DNA from: Citrobacter amalonaticus
GTDB lineage: Bacteria; Pseudomonadota; Gammaproteobacteria; Enterobacterales; Enterobacteriaceae
NCBI GenBank assembly: GCA_028994555.1
Contig: JARDVN010000001.1
Location: forward strand, 1,116,001 to 1,180,000
DNA: 64,000 nucleotides
Direction: 5' to 3'
The translations under genes and the position numbers were made by a program. Under the pieces are notes generated by a model that saw only the letters and a program-made list of their open reading frames with translations, was not told the DNA's origin and did no database searches. This document shows positions 46,068 through 56,590 of the stretch, piece by piece (position 1 is the first letter of the stretch; the number at the start of each line of letters is the position of its first letter).

Positions 46068-46499
46068 ATGCAAGAAATTATGCAATTTGTTGGTCGCCAT
46101 CCCATACTGAGTATCGCCTGGATTGCGTTACTGGTGGCGGTTTTGTTCACCACGTTTAAGGGCCTGACGTCAAAAGTTAAGGTCATCACTCGTGGCGAAG
46201 CCACGCGTCTTATTAACAAAGAAGACGCCGTGATCGTCGATTTACGTCAGCGTGACGATTTCCGTAAAGGTCATATCGCAGGCTCTGTTAATCTGCTGCC
46301 GAGCGAAATTAAAGCCAATAACGTAGGCGAGCTGGACAAGCACAAAGACAAACCGGTGATCGTAGTTGATGGTTCCGGTATGCAGTGCCAGGAAGCGGCG
46401 AATGCGCTGATCAAAGCGGGCTTTGAGAAAGTGTCTGTGCTGAAAGAAGGTGTTGCAGGCTGGAGCGGCGAGAACCTGCCGCTGGTTCGCGGGAAATAA
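46068..46499 (+). CDS. yibN: Membrane-anchored rhodanese-like protein YibN
   Basis: The 143-residue protein has one N-terminal membrane helix (about residues 12-30) and a rhodanese domain ([22 protein letters not shown], about 57-78). The position of the usual catalytic cysteine loop reads [12 protein letters not shown], so the canonical Cys appears to be Asp and sulphur transfer may not occur; E. coli YibN shows the same pattern. It is the first gene of yibN-grxC-secB-gpsA-cysE. Confidence 0.92.
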   Translation: MQEIMQFVGRHPILSIAWIALLVAVLFTTFKGLTSKVKVITRGEATRLINKEDAVIVDLRQRDDFRKGHIAGSVNLLPSEIKANNVGELDKHKDKPVIVVDGSGMQCQEAANALIKAGFEKVSVLKEGVAGWSGENLPLVRGK

Positions 46500-46531
46500 T
46501 ATTCCCGACGTAAACGAATTTGGAGATAAGT

Positions 46532-46783
46532 ATGGCCAACATCGAGATCTATACCAAAGCAACCTGCCCGTTTTGCCATCGTGCGAAGGCGCTGTTAAAC
46601 AGCAAGGGTGTGAGTTTCCAGGAACTCCCGATTGACGGCGACGCCGTGAAGCGTGAAGAGATGATCAAGCGCAGTGGTCGTACGACGGTTCCGCAGATTT
46701 TTATTGATGCACAGCACATTGGCGGCTGTGACGACTTGTATGCGTTGGATGCGCGTGGTGGACTTGATCCCCTGCTGAGCTAA
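46532..46783 (+). CDS. grxC: Glutaredoxin 3
   Basis: The 83-residue glutathione-dependent thiol reductase has the CPFC active site at residues 12-15 (TCPFCHRA) and the glutathione-binding TVPQIFID and GGCDDL segments. The ATG at 46532 follows TTTGGAGAT; an in-frame ATG 12 bases upstream is less likely. It lies between yibN and secB on the same strand. Confidence 0.96.
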   Translation: MANIEIYTKATCPFCHRAKALLNSKGVSFQELPIDGDAVKREEMIKRSGRTTVPQIFIDAQHIGGCDDLYALDARGGLDPLLS

Positions 46784-46845
46784 CGCTGGGCCATGTTATT
46801 GGCATCAAGCGCTATTTAAGGACAACACTAAAGGGTTTTCTACAC

Positions 46846-47313
46846 ATGTCAGAACAAAATAACACCGAAATGGCTTTCCAGATCCAGCGTATTTACACCA
46901 AAGATGTCTCTTTCGAAGCGCCAAATGCGCCGCATGTTTTCCAGAAAGATTGGCAGCCAGAGGTTAAACTTGATCTGGATACAGCATCTACCCAACTGGC
47001 AGATGACGTATACGAAGTGGTGCTGCGTGTTACCGTAACGGCTTCCCTCGGTGAAGAAACGGCGTTCCTGTGCGAAGTTCAGCAAGGCGGTATCTTCTCT
47101 ATCAGCGGAATCGAAGGCACCCAGATGGCGCATTGCCTGGGCGCATACTGCCCGAACATTCTGTTCCCGTATGCCCGCGAATGCATCACCAGCCTGGTTT
47201 CACGTGGTACGTTCCCGCAACTGAACCTTGCGCCGGTTAACTTCGATGCGCTGTTCATGAACTATTTACAGCAGCAGGCTGGCGAAGGTACTGAAGAACA
47301 TCAGGATGCCTGA
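46846..47313 (+). CDS. secB: Protein-export chaperone SecB
   Basis: The tetrameric cytoplasmic chaperone delivers unfolded preproteins to SecA. It has 155 residues, with [19 protein letters not shown] at the N-terminus and [17 protein letters not shown] near the C-terminus. Its stop overlaps the gpsA start (TGATG). Confidence 0.96.
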   Translation: MSEQNNTEMAFQIQRIYTKDVSFEAPNAPHVFQKDWQPEVKLDLDTASTQLADDVYEVVLRVTVTASLGEETAFLCEVQQGGIFSISGIEGTQMAHCLGAYCPNILFPYARECITSLVSRGTFPQLNLAPVNFDALFMNYLQQQAGEGTEEHQDA

Positions 47314-48332
47314 TGAACCAAAGTAATGCTTCAATGACTGTGATCGGTGCCGGCTCGTACGGCACCGCTCTTGCCATCACCCTGGCAAGAAATGGCCACC
47401 AGGTTGTCCTGTGGGGCCACGATCCTAAACATATCGCGACCCTTGAGCACGATCGCTGCAACGTCGCGTTCCTCCCGGATGTGCCTTTCCCCGACACGTT
47501 ACGCCTCGAAAGCGACTTAGCCACTGCGCTGGCGGCCAGCCGCGATATTCTGGTGGTCGTGCCCAGCCACGTCTTTGGCGAGGTGCTGCGTCAGATTAAA
47601 CCGCTGATGCGTCCTGACGCGCGTCTGGTCTGGGCAACCAAAGGGCTGGAAGCAGAGACGGGGCGCCTGTTGCAGGACGTTGCCCGTGAAGCGCTGGGCG
47701 ATAAAATCCCGCTGGCGGTGATTTCTGGTCCGACGTTCGCGAAAGAGCTGGCGGCAGGCATGCCAACGGCCATCTCCCTGGCCTCCACTGACGACTCCTT
47801 TGCTGACGACCTACAGCAACTGCTGCACTGCGGCAAAAGCTTTCGCGTTTACAGTAATCCGGATTTCATCGGCGTCCAGTTGGGCGGCGCGGTGAAGAAC
47901 GTGATTGCGATTGGTGCGGGAATGTCTGACGGCATTGGTTTTGGCGCTAACGCCCGTACTGCGCTAATTACCCGTGGCCTGACAGAGATGTCGCGTCTGG
48001 GCGCAGCGCTGGGTGCCGATCCCCAGACCTTTATGGGAATGGCCGGGTTAGGCGATCTGGTGCTGACCTGTACCGACAACCAGTCGCGCAACCGCCGTTT
48101 TGGCATGATGCTCGGTCAGGGCATGGATGTGCAAGGCGCGCAGGATAAGATTGGACAGGTGGTTGAAGGCTACCGCAATACGAAAGAAGTTCGCGAGTTG
48201 GCGCACCGTTTTGGTGTCGAAATGCCAATAACCGAGGAAATTTATCAAGTATTATATTGCGGAAAAAACGCGCGCGAGGCAGCATTGACGTTATTAGGTC
48301 GTGCACGCAAGGATGAGCGAAGCAGCCACTAG
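47313..48332 (+). CDS. gpsA: Glycerol-3-phosphate dehydrogenase [NAD(P)+]
   Basis: Reduces dihydroxyacetone phosphate to sn-glycerol 3-phosphate for phospholipid synthesis. It has 339 residues, with the nucleotide-binding [18 protein letters not shown] near the N-terminus and [18 protein letters not shown] near residue 190 containing the catalytic lysine. It overlaps secB by 1 base, and cysE follows after about 80 bases. Confidence 0.96.
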   Translation: MNQSNASMTVIGAGSYGTALAITLARNGHQVVLWGHDPKHIATLEHDRCNVAFLPDVPFPDTLRLESDLATALAASRDILVVVPSHVFGEVLRQIKPLMRPDARLVWATKGLEAETGRLLQDVAREALGDKIPLAVISGPTFAKELAAGMPTAISLASTDDSFADDLQQLLHCGKSFRVYSNPDFIGVQLGGAVKNVIAIGAGMSDGIGFGANARTALITRGLTEMSRLGAALGADPQTFMGMAGLGDLVLTCTDNQSRNRRFGMMLGQGMDVQGAQDKIGQVVEGYRNTKEVRELAHRFGVEMPITEEIYQVLYCGKNAREAALTLLGRARKDERSSH

Positions 48333-48360
48333 TCTCAAGGATCCGTTTTTAAAAAATGAC

Positions 48361-48383
48361 CCGGCCCGCGAAGAACGGGCCGG
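48361..48383. repeat. GC-rich stem-loop between gpsA and cysE
   Basis: CCGGCCCG / CGGGCCGG, a perfect 8-bp stem with a 7-base loop about 28 bases past the gpsA stop. It lacks a U tract, so a REP-like role in mRNA stability is as likely as termination. Confidence 0.5.
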
Positions 48384-48411
48384 TCGTTAGCCTCATTACC
48401 TGGAGTCCGCA

Positions 48412-49234
48412 ATGCCGTGTGAAGAACTGGATATCGTCTGGAACAATATAAAATCCGAAGCCCGCGCTCTGGCAGACTGTGAGCCTATGCTGGCCAGTTT
48501 TTACCACGCAACGCTACTCAAGCATGAGAATCTGGGCAGTGCGCTGAGCTACATGCTGGCGAACAAACTGGCATCGCCCATTATGCCCGCCATTGCTATC
48601 CGTGAAGTGGTCGAAGAAGCGTATGCGGCAGACCCGGAAATGATCGCCTCAGCAGCCTGTGATATTCAGGCCGTCCGCACGCGTGACCCGGCGGTCGATA
48701 AATACTCCACTCCGCTTTTGTACCTGAAGGGTTTTCATGCCCTGCAGGCCTACCGCATTGGTCACTGGTTATGGAATGAAGGCCGCCGCGCGCTGGCTAT
48801 CTTCCTGCAAAACCAGGTCTCCGTGACGTTCCAGGTGGATATTCACCCGGCGGCAAAGATTGGTCGTGGGATCATGCTCGACCACGCTACGGGTATTGTG
48901 GTCGGTGAGACAGCGGTAATCGAAGATGATGTGTCGATTCTGCAGTCGGTCACCCTCGGCGGTACCGGTAAAACCAGCGGCGATCGCCATCCGAAAATTC
49001 GTGAAGGCGTGATGATTGGCGCGGGGGGCGAAAATCCTCGGCAACATTGAAGTCGGACGTGGGGCGAAAATTGGCGCCGGTTCCGTGGTGTTACAACCCG
49101 TTCCGCCGCATACCACCGCCGCTGGCGTCCCGGCGCGCATTGTCGGTAAGCCAGACAGCGATAAGCCGTCAATGGATATGGATCAGCATTTCAACGGGAT
49201 ACATCACACGTTCGAGTATGGCGACGGTATTTAA
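48412..49234 (+). CDS. cysE: Serine O-acetyltransferase CysE
   Basis: Makes O-acetylserine from serine and acetyl-CoA, the first step of cysteine synthesis, and is feedback-inhibited by cysteine. It has an alpha-helical N-terminus and then a left-handed beta helix with hexapeptide repeats (VDIHPAAKIGRGIMLDHATGIVVGETAVI, about residue 143 on). The C-terminal GDGI ends in the Ile that docks into CysK. A six-G run at 49023-49028 breaks the frame at IGAGAKILGN; removing one base gives 273 residues, the E. coli length. Confidence 0.93.
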
Positions 49235-49240
49235 TCTCTT

Positions 49241-49309
49241 GCCCGGTGGCGCTGTGCTTACCGGGCCTACAAAACCGTAAGTCGGATAAGGCGACAGCCG
49301 CCATCCGAC
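49241..49309. repeat. REP/BIME-type element between cysE and trmL
   Basis: Two imperfect palindromes lie in tandem: GCCCGGTGGC...TTACCGGGC at 49241-49266 and GTCGGATAAGGC...GCCATCCGAC at 49281-49309. They have the typical sequence of enterobacterial REP units and lie between convergent genes. Confidence 0.8.
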
Positions 49310-49312
49310 AAT

Positions 49313-49789
49313 TCAAAGTGTGCGTAAGACTGCGCCAGGATATCCCAACTGGCGCCACGCTTCGTACACCACTACCGATACCGCATTCGACAGGTTCATA
49401 CTGCGGCTGTCCGGCATCATCGGAATACGTATTTTTTGTTCAGCGGGCAGGGCATCGAGAATGCTGGCTGGCAGACCGCGCGTTTCCGGACCAAACATCA
49501 GATAATCACCGTCCTGGTAGCTTACGGCGCTGTGTGCTGGCGTGCCTTTGGTCGTCAGCGCGAACATGCGCTGCGGTTTTTCGGCGTCGAGAAACGCAGC
49601 GTAATCATGATGGCGAACCACGGCGGTAAATTCATGATAATCCAGACCGGCACGGCGCAGGCGCTTATCGTCCCAGGTAAAGCCCATCGGCTCAATAATA
49701 TGCAGACGAAAACCGGTATTGGCACAAAGGCGAATGATGTTACCCGTGTTCGGCGGGATTTCGGGTTCAAATAAGACGATGTTGAGCAT
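49313..49789 (-). CDS. trmL: tRNA (cytidine/uridine-2'-O)-methyltransferase TrmL
   Basis: Small SPOUT enzyme (158 codons) that 2'-O-methylates the wobble base of tRNA-Leu (CAA and UAA). It starts [26 protein letters not shown] and carries [10 protein letters not shown] and [26 protein letters not shown], the knot region with the SAM-binding loops. It converges with cysE. Confidence 0.95.
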   Translation of the reverse strand: MLNIVLFEPEIPPNTGNIIRLCANTGFRLHIIEPMGFTWDDKRLRRAGLDYHEFTAVVRHHDYAAFLDAEKPQRMFALTTKGTPAHSAVSYQDGDYLMFGPETRGLPASILDALPAEQKIRIPMMPDSRSMNLSNAVSVVVYEAWRQLGYPGAVLRTL

Positions 49790-49801
49790 GCTGCCCCCCT
49801 T

Positions 49802-49948
49802 AGAGCCTATCCCATTAGGCTATTTTATTTGCCATTTTGGCCCTGGGCAGTGCTCACAATCCTCGCGTACTTCGTGAACGCTCCGGTTGTACCGCGCTGT
49901 CCGGGTCCAAAATGACTGCAACTCTATACGCCTATCGGGATAGGCTCT
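49802..49948. repeat. MITE-like intergenic repeat, 147 bp
   Basis: The element is bounded by the perfect 12-bp inverted repeat AGAGCCTATCCC / GGGATAGGCTCT. Inside, CCATTTTGG and CCAAAATG form a further pairing arm, so the whole can fold as a long hairpin. It has no coding capacity. It resembles intergenic repeats scattered in enterobacterial genomes; I cannot name the family with certainty. Confidence 0.7.
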
Positions 49949-49977
49949 TAATTTCGGGGGGCAGAATAGCACTTTCA

Positions 49978-51165
49978 TTACGCCGCATCACCTTGCGATA
50001 GCGGCGCCAGTGCGGCAGGGAGCTTGCTGATTTCCTGGACCAGGGAATCCTTGCTGATGTCGGTGATGGCTTTTGCGCCAGTCAGCGTCATGGCCACTTT
50101 CATCTCTTTCTCGATCAGATTCAGCAGGTTTGCCACTCCCGCCTGACCTGCCGTCGCCAGCGCGTACAGATACGCACGGCCCAGCAAAACGGTGTCCGCA
50201 CCCAGCGCAATCATACGCACCACATCCAGTCCGTTACGAATGCCGCTGTCGGCCAGAATAGCGATATCACCTTTCACCGCGTCGGCGATGGCGGGCAGAG
50301 CGCGCGCAGAAGAGAGCACGCCGTCCAACTGACGGCCACCGTGGTTAGAGACCACAATTCCGTCGGCGCCGAAACGAACCGCATCACGGGCGTCCTCCGG
50401 ATCGAGGATCCCTTTGATCACCATCGGGCCATCCCAGAATTCGCGGATCCACTCAAGGTCTTTCCATGAAATCGAAGGATCAAAGTTGTTTGCCAGCCAG
50501 CCGATGTAATCTTCCAGCCCGGTTGGCTTGCCGAGGTAAGCGGAGATATTGCCGAGATCGTGTGGTCGACCGTTCAAACCGACATCCCATGCCCACTGCG
50601 GATGGGTGACCGCCTGCCAGTAGCGACGCAGCGCAGCATTCGGGCCGCTCATGCCGGAGTGGGCATCACGATAGCGCGCGCCCGGCGTTGGCATATCCAC
50701 CGTAAAGACCAACGTTGAGCAACCTGCCGCTTTCGCCCGTTCCAGCGCATTACGCATAAATCCACGGTCACGCAGAACATACAACTGGAACCACATCGGA
50801 CGGTTAATCGTCGGAGCGACCTCTTCAATAGGGCAAACGGAAACCGTGGAAAGGGTAAACGGGATCCCTTTTGCATCGGCAGCGGCAGCGGCCTGCACCT
50901 CACCGCGGCGGGCATACATGCCGCACAGTCCGACCGGCGCCAGCGCCACCGGCATCGACAGTTTCTCTTTAAACAACGTCGTTTCCAGGCTGAGATCAGA
51001 CATGTTCTTCAGCACGCGCTGGCGCAGCGCCACTTCCGATAAGTCTTCCACGTTACGGCGTAGGGTGTATTCCGCATACGCCCCGCCGTCGATGTAGTGG
51101 AACAGGAACGGCGGCAGAATGCGCTGGGCGGCAGCGCGGTAATCGCTGGCGGCTGAAATAATCAT
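49978..51165 (-). CDS. lldD: L-lactate dehydrogenase (quinone-linked)
   Basis: FMN-dependent, membrane-associated enzyme that oxidises L-lactate to pyruvate and passes electrons to quinone. It has 395 residues. The FMN/substrate motif SNHGGRQLD with the catalytic histidine lies near residue 275, and FQLYVLRDR and [14 protein letters not shown] are present. It is the third gene of lldPRD, overlapping lldR by 4 bases. Confidence 0.95.
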   Translation of the reverse strand: MIISAASDYRAAAQRILPPFLFHYIDGGAYAEYTLRRNVEDLSEVALRQRVLKNMSDLSLETTLFKEKLSMPVALAPVGLCGMYARRGEVQAAAAADAKGIPFTLSTVSVCPIEEVAPTINRPMWFQLYVLRDRGFMRNALERAKAAGCSTLVFTVDMPTPGARYRDAHSGMSGPNAALRRYWQAVTHPQWAWDVGLNGRPHDLGNISAYLGKPTGLEDYIGWLANNFDPSISWKDLEWIREFWDGPMVIKGILDPEDARDAVRFGADGIVVSNHGGRQLDGVLSSARALPAIADAVKGDIAILADSGIRNGLDVVRMIALGADTVLLGRAYLYALATAGQAGVANLLNLIEKEMKVAMTLTGAKAITDISKDSLVQEISKLPAALAPLSQGDAA

Positions 51166-51938
51166 GTTTTGTTCTCCCTGACATTGTCATTGTGCTCGCC
51201 GGGCAGACGGGTGATACGCGCCTGACGGGCCTGGTCTTCATCAAATTGTTTAATGGTGGTATGGACGAAGCTGAGATGCGCCATCATTGCTTTGCGTGAG
51301 CCATCGGCGTCGCCCGCGAGAATGGCGTCCATCACGGCCTGATGTTGTTCCGTCAGTCGGGAAAAGACCGGCGGGACGAGATACATGCGCTGGCGGCTTT
51401 GTTTCACTGACGAGTGCAGCACGTCGAAGAATCCGCGCATCGTCTGTAACAGCACCACGTTGTGCGAGGCTTCGGCAATGGCCAGATGAAAACGGACATC
51501 AGCCTGTGCAGCGAGATCCGGGTCTTCACTGAGCGTGGCGTCAAAGCAGAGTTTTATTTTCTCTTTGTCCGCGGTGGTGGCACGCATCGCCGCATGCCAG
51601 GCGGTGCTGGCTTCGATCGCGTGCCGGGCTTCGAGGATATCGAAACTGTAATCCGGATCGTCGGCCATCAGGGTTTTGAGCGGCTGAACGATGTTTTGCT
51701 CAGACCACTCCTCATGCTGCCAGCGGACAAACGTGCCGCCGCCGCGACGGCTGAGCAGCACGCCCTCGCTGACAAGTTTCGCCAGGGCCTCACGCAGGGA
51801 ATTGCGCGACACGCCGAGCTGTACCGCTAACTGGCGCTCGGCGGGCAATTTCATGCCCGCTTCCAGCTGTTGTTCTTCAATCAGCGCCCGCACACGAGAA
51901 GCAACCTCGTCTGACAGGCGTCTGGGCATTACGATCAT
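51162..51938 (-). CDS. lldR: Lactate-responsive GntR-family regulator LldR
   Basis: FadR-type GntR regulator of 258 residues. The winged helix-turn-helix is in [19 protein letters not shown] (about residues 38-56) and the C-terminal half is an FCD-type helical ligand domain. It represses lldPRD without lactate and activates it with lactate. Two operator-like palindromes lie upstream of lldP. It overlaps both lldP and lldD by 4 bases. Confidence 0.94.
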   Translation of the reverse strand: MIVMPRRLSDEVASRVRALIEEQQLEAGMKLPAERQLAVQLGVSRNSLREALAKLVSEGVLLSRRGGGTFVRWQHEEWSEQNIVQPLKTLMADDPDYSFDILEARHAIEASTAWHAAMRATTADKEKIKLCFDATLSEDPDLAAQADVRFHLAIAEASHNVVLLQTMRGFFDVLHSSVKQSRQRMYLVPPVFSRLTEQHQAVMDAILAGDADGSRKAMMAHLSFVHTTIKQFDEDQARQARITRLPGEHNDNVRENKT

Positions 51939-53591
51939 GGAATCATCCAGGTTAAGACGTAAGCCTGAAGCGTGGTGATCACGCCCACCATGCAGGTGAA
52001 AATCAGGCTGTGTTTGACGGTAAAACGGAACAGGTCCGACTCTTTGCCGACCAGTCCGACCGCCGCACAGGCGATAGCAATGGACTGCGGCGAAATCATC
52101 TTGCCGGTGACGCCACCGGTGGTATTCGCTGCCACCATCAGCACGTCGGACACGCCGATTTGTTGGGCGGCGGTCGCCTGCAGGGCGGCGAAAAGCGCGT
52201 TAGAAGAGGTATCTGAACCGGTCAGGAACACCCCCCAGCCAGCCGAGGAACGGCGAGAAGAAGGTAAAGGCGCTGCCCGTGTGTGCCAGCGCTAACGCCA
52301 GCGTCGAGGAGAGCCCGGAATAGTTGGAGATAAACGCAAAGGCCAGTACCATCCCGATGGAGTAAATCGGCAGCGCCAGTTCCTTCAGCGTGCTGCCGAA
52401 GGTCTGAATGGCGGCGGAAGGCTTCATCTTCAGCCAGACGATAGACAGCAGCGCGGCGAACAGGATGGCGGTGCCGGTCGCTGAGAACCAGTCAAATTTA
52501 TACACCGCCGCATAGGCGGTGGCTTCGTGGACCACGGGCGGCATGCGGGCAACCATTTTGTCGAGGAACGGAACCGGGATGTTAATCACCCAGTCGTACA
52601 GCGCGCCGCCGGGAGCGAACAGGGCTTTAAACGGCGGAATGCTCCATACCGTCACCGTGGCGGTCAGGAACAGGAACGGCGACCAGGCGCGAACAACCTG
52701 CCCGGCGCTATAGTTCGTGCGTGCCAGCGTCTGATCGACCTGTGATGCGCCCATATCGCCAAAACGGAAGATGCGAACCGGCTGCCAGCGTTTCAGGAAC
52801 AAGGTCAGACAAACCAGCGAGACCAGCGAGGAGATAATGTCCGGTAATTCTGGGCCAATAAAGTTAGAACTGAGGTACTGAGCAATAGCGAATGAACCGC
52901 CTGCCACCATCACCGCGGGCCAGGTCTCTTTCACGCCGCGCCAGCCGTCCATAATCGCCATGATCCAGAACAGCACGATAATCGTCAGGAACGGCAACTG
53001 GCGGCCGACCATCTGACCGATTTCAAAGCTGTCCAGCCCGGTCACCTGGCCGGCGACCAGAATCGGAATGCCCATCGCACCAAAGGCGACCGGCGCCGTA
53101 TTGACGATCAGGCACAGCCCGGCGGCATACAGCGGGTTAAAGCCGAGACCTACCAGTAGCGCGGCGGTGATGGCCACCGGTGCGCCAAATCCTGCGGCCC
53201 CTTCGAGGAAAGCGCCGAACGAGAAGCCAACAATCAGCATCTGCAAACGCTGGTCGGGAGTAATTGACAGTATGGACGAGCGGATGATGTCGAACTGCCC
53301 GGTTTTCACTGAGATTTTGTAGACAAACACCGCGGCGATGATGATCCAGGCAATCGGCCACAGGCCGTAGAAGAAACCGTACACCACCGAAGCCAGCGCG
53401 TGATCCACCGGCATTTTGTAGAACAGCAGCGCCACGGCCAGCGCGATAACCACCGTCCATGAGGCGGCAACGTAACCTTTCAGCTTGAGCTTAATCAGCG
53501 CGAAAAAGAAAAAGAGAATCGGGAGCGATGCGATCAGGCTGGAAAGCCAGATATTACCGGCCGGATCGTAGTTTTGTTGCCAGAGATTCAT
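51935..53591 (-). CDS. lldP: L-lactate permease LldP
   Basis: Proton-linked lactate/glycolate symporter of the LctP family with about 12-14 membrane segments. The ATG at 53591 follows CAGGAGAC and gives [13 protein letters not shown], as in E. coli. A six-C run at 52231-52236 breaks the frame at [20 protein letters not shown]. Removing one base gives 551 residues, exactly the E. coli length. It is the first gene of lldPRD. Confidence 0.93.
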
Positions 53592-53663
53592 TGCAGGTCT
53601 CCTGAGGGCCACACACAAAATGCAATGAGTCTGTGCTCATCTCGTCGTCACATTCTGTGTAAA

Positions 53664-53678
53664 AGTGGTCCTGCCAAT
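53664..53678 (-). promoter_or_regulatory. Candidate LldR operator O2
   Basis: The palindromic core TGGTCCTGCCA fits the TTGGTnnnnCCAA pattern of LldR sites less well than the distal site. It lies about 75 bases upstream of the lldP start, near the expected transcription start, as does E. coli O2. Confidence 0.5.
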
Positions 53679-53788
53679 ATTGTTGTGTAGGGATAATGAC
53701 AATGAATAGTTAATCAAATGTTATTTATTGGCAACGGAAGTGTAGGTCGAAATTAATGAATTGTGAACCAGTGGTCGTAACGAAGGGG

Positions 53789-53804
53789 AATTGGTAGGGC
53801 CAAT
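53789..53804 (-). promoter_or_regulatory. LldR operator O1
   Basis: AATTGGTAGGGCCAAT is a near-perfect palindrome of the LldR type (TTGGTnnnnCCAA). It lies about 200 bases upstream of lldP and about 125 bases from the proximal site, consistent with the DNA-looping pair known in E. coli. Confidence 0.75.
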
Positions 53805-53846
53805 CAGATGGCGTGCCAGGTAGCATAGATGCCGCCTGGCGGAATA

Positions 53847-54210
53847 TCAGAACTCAGTCTTTGCGAAGCCGGTCATCTCTTGCAGTCCCATTTCACGACC
53901 CAGCGCGGTCATTGGGTGAACCACCACCAGGCCCCGTACGCTTTTTTTCAGCTTGCCCATATCGGCCTGCTCTTTTTTTGGTAATCGCACGGCGAAACGG
54001 CAGATTCATTAGCTTCTGCGCTTCTTTACTCAGTTTCTGACTGTGGACGTCACGCAGCCGGGCGATTTCGGCTTCCAGCGTGGCTTTCTCTTTTTCCAGC
54101 TCCGCGTATTTATCGGCGGCTTCAACCAGTGACAGATCGGCTTGCTGGTGGCGGATGGCGTCGAGGCGATCGCTCAGACGTTTTATTTCGTTTTTTTCGA
54201 CTTCTTTCAT
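53847..54210 (-). CDS. yibL: Ribosome-associated small protein YibL
   Basis: A 120-residue charged, largely coiled-coil protein ([20 protein letters not shown] at the start). It co-purifies with ribosomes in E. coli; its role is unknown. A seven-T run at 53973-53979 breaks the frame at [14 protein letters not shown]. Removing one base restores the C-terminus, which ends GFAKTEF at 53847. It lies between the lldP control region and yibT. Confidence 0.88.
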
Positions 54211-54497
54211 GGTATGGCTTCTGATAGAAATAGGGTGAATAGCCTATAGTATGCGCGCAGAGCGGGTTTATTCACAACTAATGGGATAAAAATAATCAAA
54301 TGATGCGAATATTAACTCGCTAGCTATTTTTGTAATAACCTGATTAATTTATGATTTTAGACGATAACAGGATCATGTAAGGGATAACTTTCCGCCGACG
54401 AATTAAGCACGTTTTCCTTAATGTTATAAAGCGGACGATCCTACACTAAAATTGACCGTTGCGTTTAAGCACGGCAGGACCGCATGGAGGAGATAAC

Positions 54498-54704
54498 ATG
54501 GCAAAAATAGGCGAGAATGTTCCGCTTCTGATTGATAAAGCTGTGGATTTTATGGCCTCAAGTCAGGCATTTAAAGAGTATCTGAATAAAATGCCTGAGC
54601 GTGATGACGTTCCGAGCGAAGTGCCTGCTGAAAATGCGCAGATGTACCTGCAACGACTGAATTATTACCGGCGTCTGTATCAACCCGTGCGGGAAAAGGA
54701 GTAG
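54498..54704 (+). CDS. yibT: Small conserved protein YibT
   Basis: A 68-residue protein, [22 protein letters not shown] at the start, clearly the homologue of E. coli YibT, which lies at the same place between yibL and mtlR. The ATG at 54498 follows GGAGGAGAT. Its function is unknown. It converges with mtlR. Confidence 0.87.
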   Translation: MAKIGENVPLLIDKAVDFMASSQAFKEYLNKMPERDDVPSEVPAENAQMYLQRLNYYRRLYQPVREKE

Positions 54705-54719
54705 CAGGCAGAGAGAGGC

Positions 54720-55310
54720 TTACTTCTGGAAGGCCTTTTTTAAGCTGATTTTAGAAATCAGCTCAGTCAGGGAAAGAACCATCGTTGATCGCACCGCTTG
54801 CTGGTAGCGCTGGGTTTGCATCGCGTACAGGCTGGGGTCGGTGACGTCAAATTGTGGTGGTGGTGGTAACGCGACGACGCAATGGAGTTCTGCAAACGGC
54901 CCGAGAATTTCATCATCCGTGAAGGCATATTCATTGCCGTCATGATTCATCTCTTCACGCATCGCCATCAGCAATTCCGCGTCTTCATACTCAGGACGAC
55001 TCAGCACGCCCAGCCCGTAGATTAACTTCAGACGCACAGACAGATCGCCCAGCGGTCCGTCGCCGTCGAGTAACGGTTCTACAGCGTACTTTACTGCGTA
55101 ATCATCTTTGCGAAACACCTGAAGCACCAGAATGTTTACCGCCTCGGTAAGTAACTCCACGGCGGTGATCAGGAAGCTTCGTACGGTTTTGCCAGCATTC
55201 AGACGCTCAAGCACACGATTTTCAAAGGCCTGGGTTTGTTCCATTATTGCCTGCATATCTGACAATTCATTAATCAGGCGCAGGGGCTCCTGCGCCAGTT
55301 CCTGCAGCAT
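54720..55310 (-). CDS. mtlR: Mannitol operon repressor MtlR
   Basis: A 196-residue helical regulator that represses mtlADR. It has no classical helix-turn-helix, as is normal for the MtlR family. Conserved parts include RSFLITAVELLTEAVNILVLQVF and LKLIYGLGVLSRPEYEDAELL. Its start overlaps the mtlD stop by one base (TAATG). Confidence 0.94.
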   Translation of the reverse strand: MLQELAQEPLRLINELSDMQAIMEQTQAFENRVLERLNAGKTVRSFLITAVELLTEAVNILVLQVFRKDDYAVKYAVEPLLDGDGPLGDLSVRLKLIYGLGVLSRPEYEDAELLMAMREEMNHDGNEYAFTDDEILGPFAELHCVVALPPPPQFDVTDPSLYAMQTQRYQQAVRSTMVLSLTELISKISLKKAFQK

Positions 55311-56455
55311 TACTTCGCGTTATATGCGCTTACGGCCTCAGCAACGACCTCGCTGTCGATATCCAGTCCGGAAACCTGCGCAAGCGCAGCCTGCGGGCCT
55401 TTATCGGCAATCAGCGTGGCCAGTTCTTGCGCCTGCGGATCCTCTTTGCTACGGAAGTGCATCGCGGCAGCAATTCCTTTGACCAGATTCACGTGCGGCA
55501 GGCCGTATTCCAGCGTACCTAACAGCGGTTTGATCAAACGGTCGCCCGCGCTCAGCTTACGCAACGGCTGACGGCCGACGCGCTCAACGTCATCTTTCAG
55601 GTACGGGTTTTCAAAACGACCGAGGATTTTCTGAATGTATGCCGCATGTTTGTCGGCATCAAAACCGTAGCGTTTAATCAATACCGCGCCGCTCTCTTCC
55701 ATTGCCCCTTTTACCACAGCGCGGATTTTCTCGTCGAGAATCGCGTCACGGATGGTCTGATGACCGGTCAATTTACCGAGGTACGCGGTTATAGCATGAC
55801 CGGTGTTCAGCGTGAAGAGTTTACGTTCGACAAATGCCATCAGGTTATCGGTTAATTCCATTCCCGGGATGTTCGGCAACTCGCCTTTGAACTGGGTTTT
55901 ATCAACGATCCACTCGCTGAAGGTTTCGACGGTCACTTCCAGCGGATCGTGAGTGGCCGAGGCGGAAGGCGGCACGATGCGGTCAACCGCGGAATCCACG
56001 AAACCGATATGGGCGTCAACCCAGGCTTTATCATCTTCGGCCAGCGCATTCATCACGTGGCCTTTCAACTGCGTGGTGCCGCGCACCATGTTTTCACAAG
56101 CGATGATATTCAGCGGGGTGGTAATGCCTTGCGCTTTGCGTTTGACCAGGCCTTTAGCGATGGCAGGCGCAATGCGCTCAAGCACCACCGGGCCAACCGC
56201 AGTGGTGATCAGATCAACCTGGGCGATCAGCTCAACAACATCGTCGCCAATGCTGCTTACCGCGTTGACGCCAGTCACGGTATCCACCTGCTCATTTTCA
56301 CCCACAACGTGAACCTGGTAGCTATGACGGGCATTCAGGGCGTCGAGCACGACCTGATTTACATCAGCGAATGTCAGTTGTATCCCCGCGTCCGCCAGCA
56401 GTTTGCCGATAAAGCCACGACCGATATTACCTGCGCCAAAATGTAATGCTTTCAT
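55310..56455 (-). CDS. mtlD: Mannitol-1-phosphate 5-dehydrogenase
   Basis: Oxidises mannitol 1-phosphate to fructose 6-phosphate with NAD+. It has 381 residues, with the dinucleotide-binding [13 protein letters not shown] at residues 4-16, and [18 protein letters not shown] near residue 205 containing the catalytic K-x5-N-x2-H. The start at 56455 gives MKALHFGAG; a longer in-frame start reaches into the repeat region upstream. It lies between mtlA and mtlR. Confidence 0.95.
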   Translation of the reverse strand: MKALHFGAGNIGRGFIGKLLADAGIQLTFADVNQVVLDALNARHSYQVHVVGENEQVDTVTGVNAVSSIGDDVVELIAQVDLITTAVGPVVLERIAPAIAKGLVKRKAQGITTPLNIIACENMVRGTTQLKGHVMNALAEDDKAWVDAHIGFVDSAVDRIVPPSASATHDPLEVTVETFSEWIVDKTQFKGELPNIPGMELTDNLMAFVERKLFTLNTGHAITAYLGKLTGHQTIRDAILDEKIRAVVKGAMEESGAVLIKRYGFDADKHAAYIQKILGRFENPYLKDDVERVGRQPLRKLSAGDRLIKPLLGTLEYGLPHVNLVKGIAAAMHFRSKEDPQAQELATLIADKGPQAALAQVSGLDIDSEVVAEAVSAYNAK

Positions 56456-56486
56456 AGTAGTAACCTTCATTAATGTTTTTACCCAA

Positions 56487-56584
56487 GAGGGCTGGGGTGA
56501 GGGGTAACCGGATGTTCCCTCACCCAAACCCTCTCCACAAGGGAGAGGATTTTGTAGCCCGATAAATGCAGCGCCATCGGGCTA
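56487..56584. repeat. Inverted-repeat cluster in the mtlA-mtlD gap
   Basis: There are three nested or adjacent stem-forming units: a 17-base arm at 56487-56503 pairing with 56518-56534 (CCCTCACCC type), CCTCTCC/GGGAGAGG at 56529-56548, and TAGCCCGAT/ATCGGGCTA at 56555-56584 (REP-like). This repeat type is common between enterobacterial genes and may stabilise the upstream mtlA message. Confidence 0.7.
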
Positions 56585-56590
56585 AAGGGT

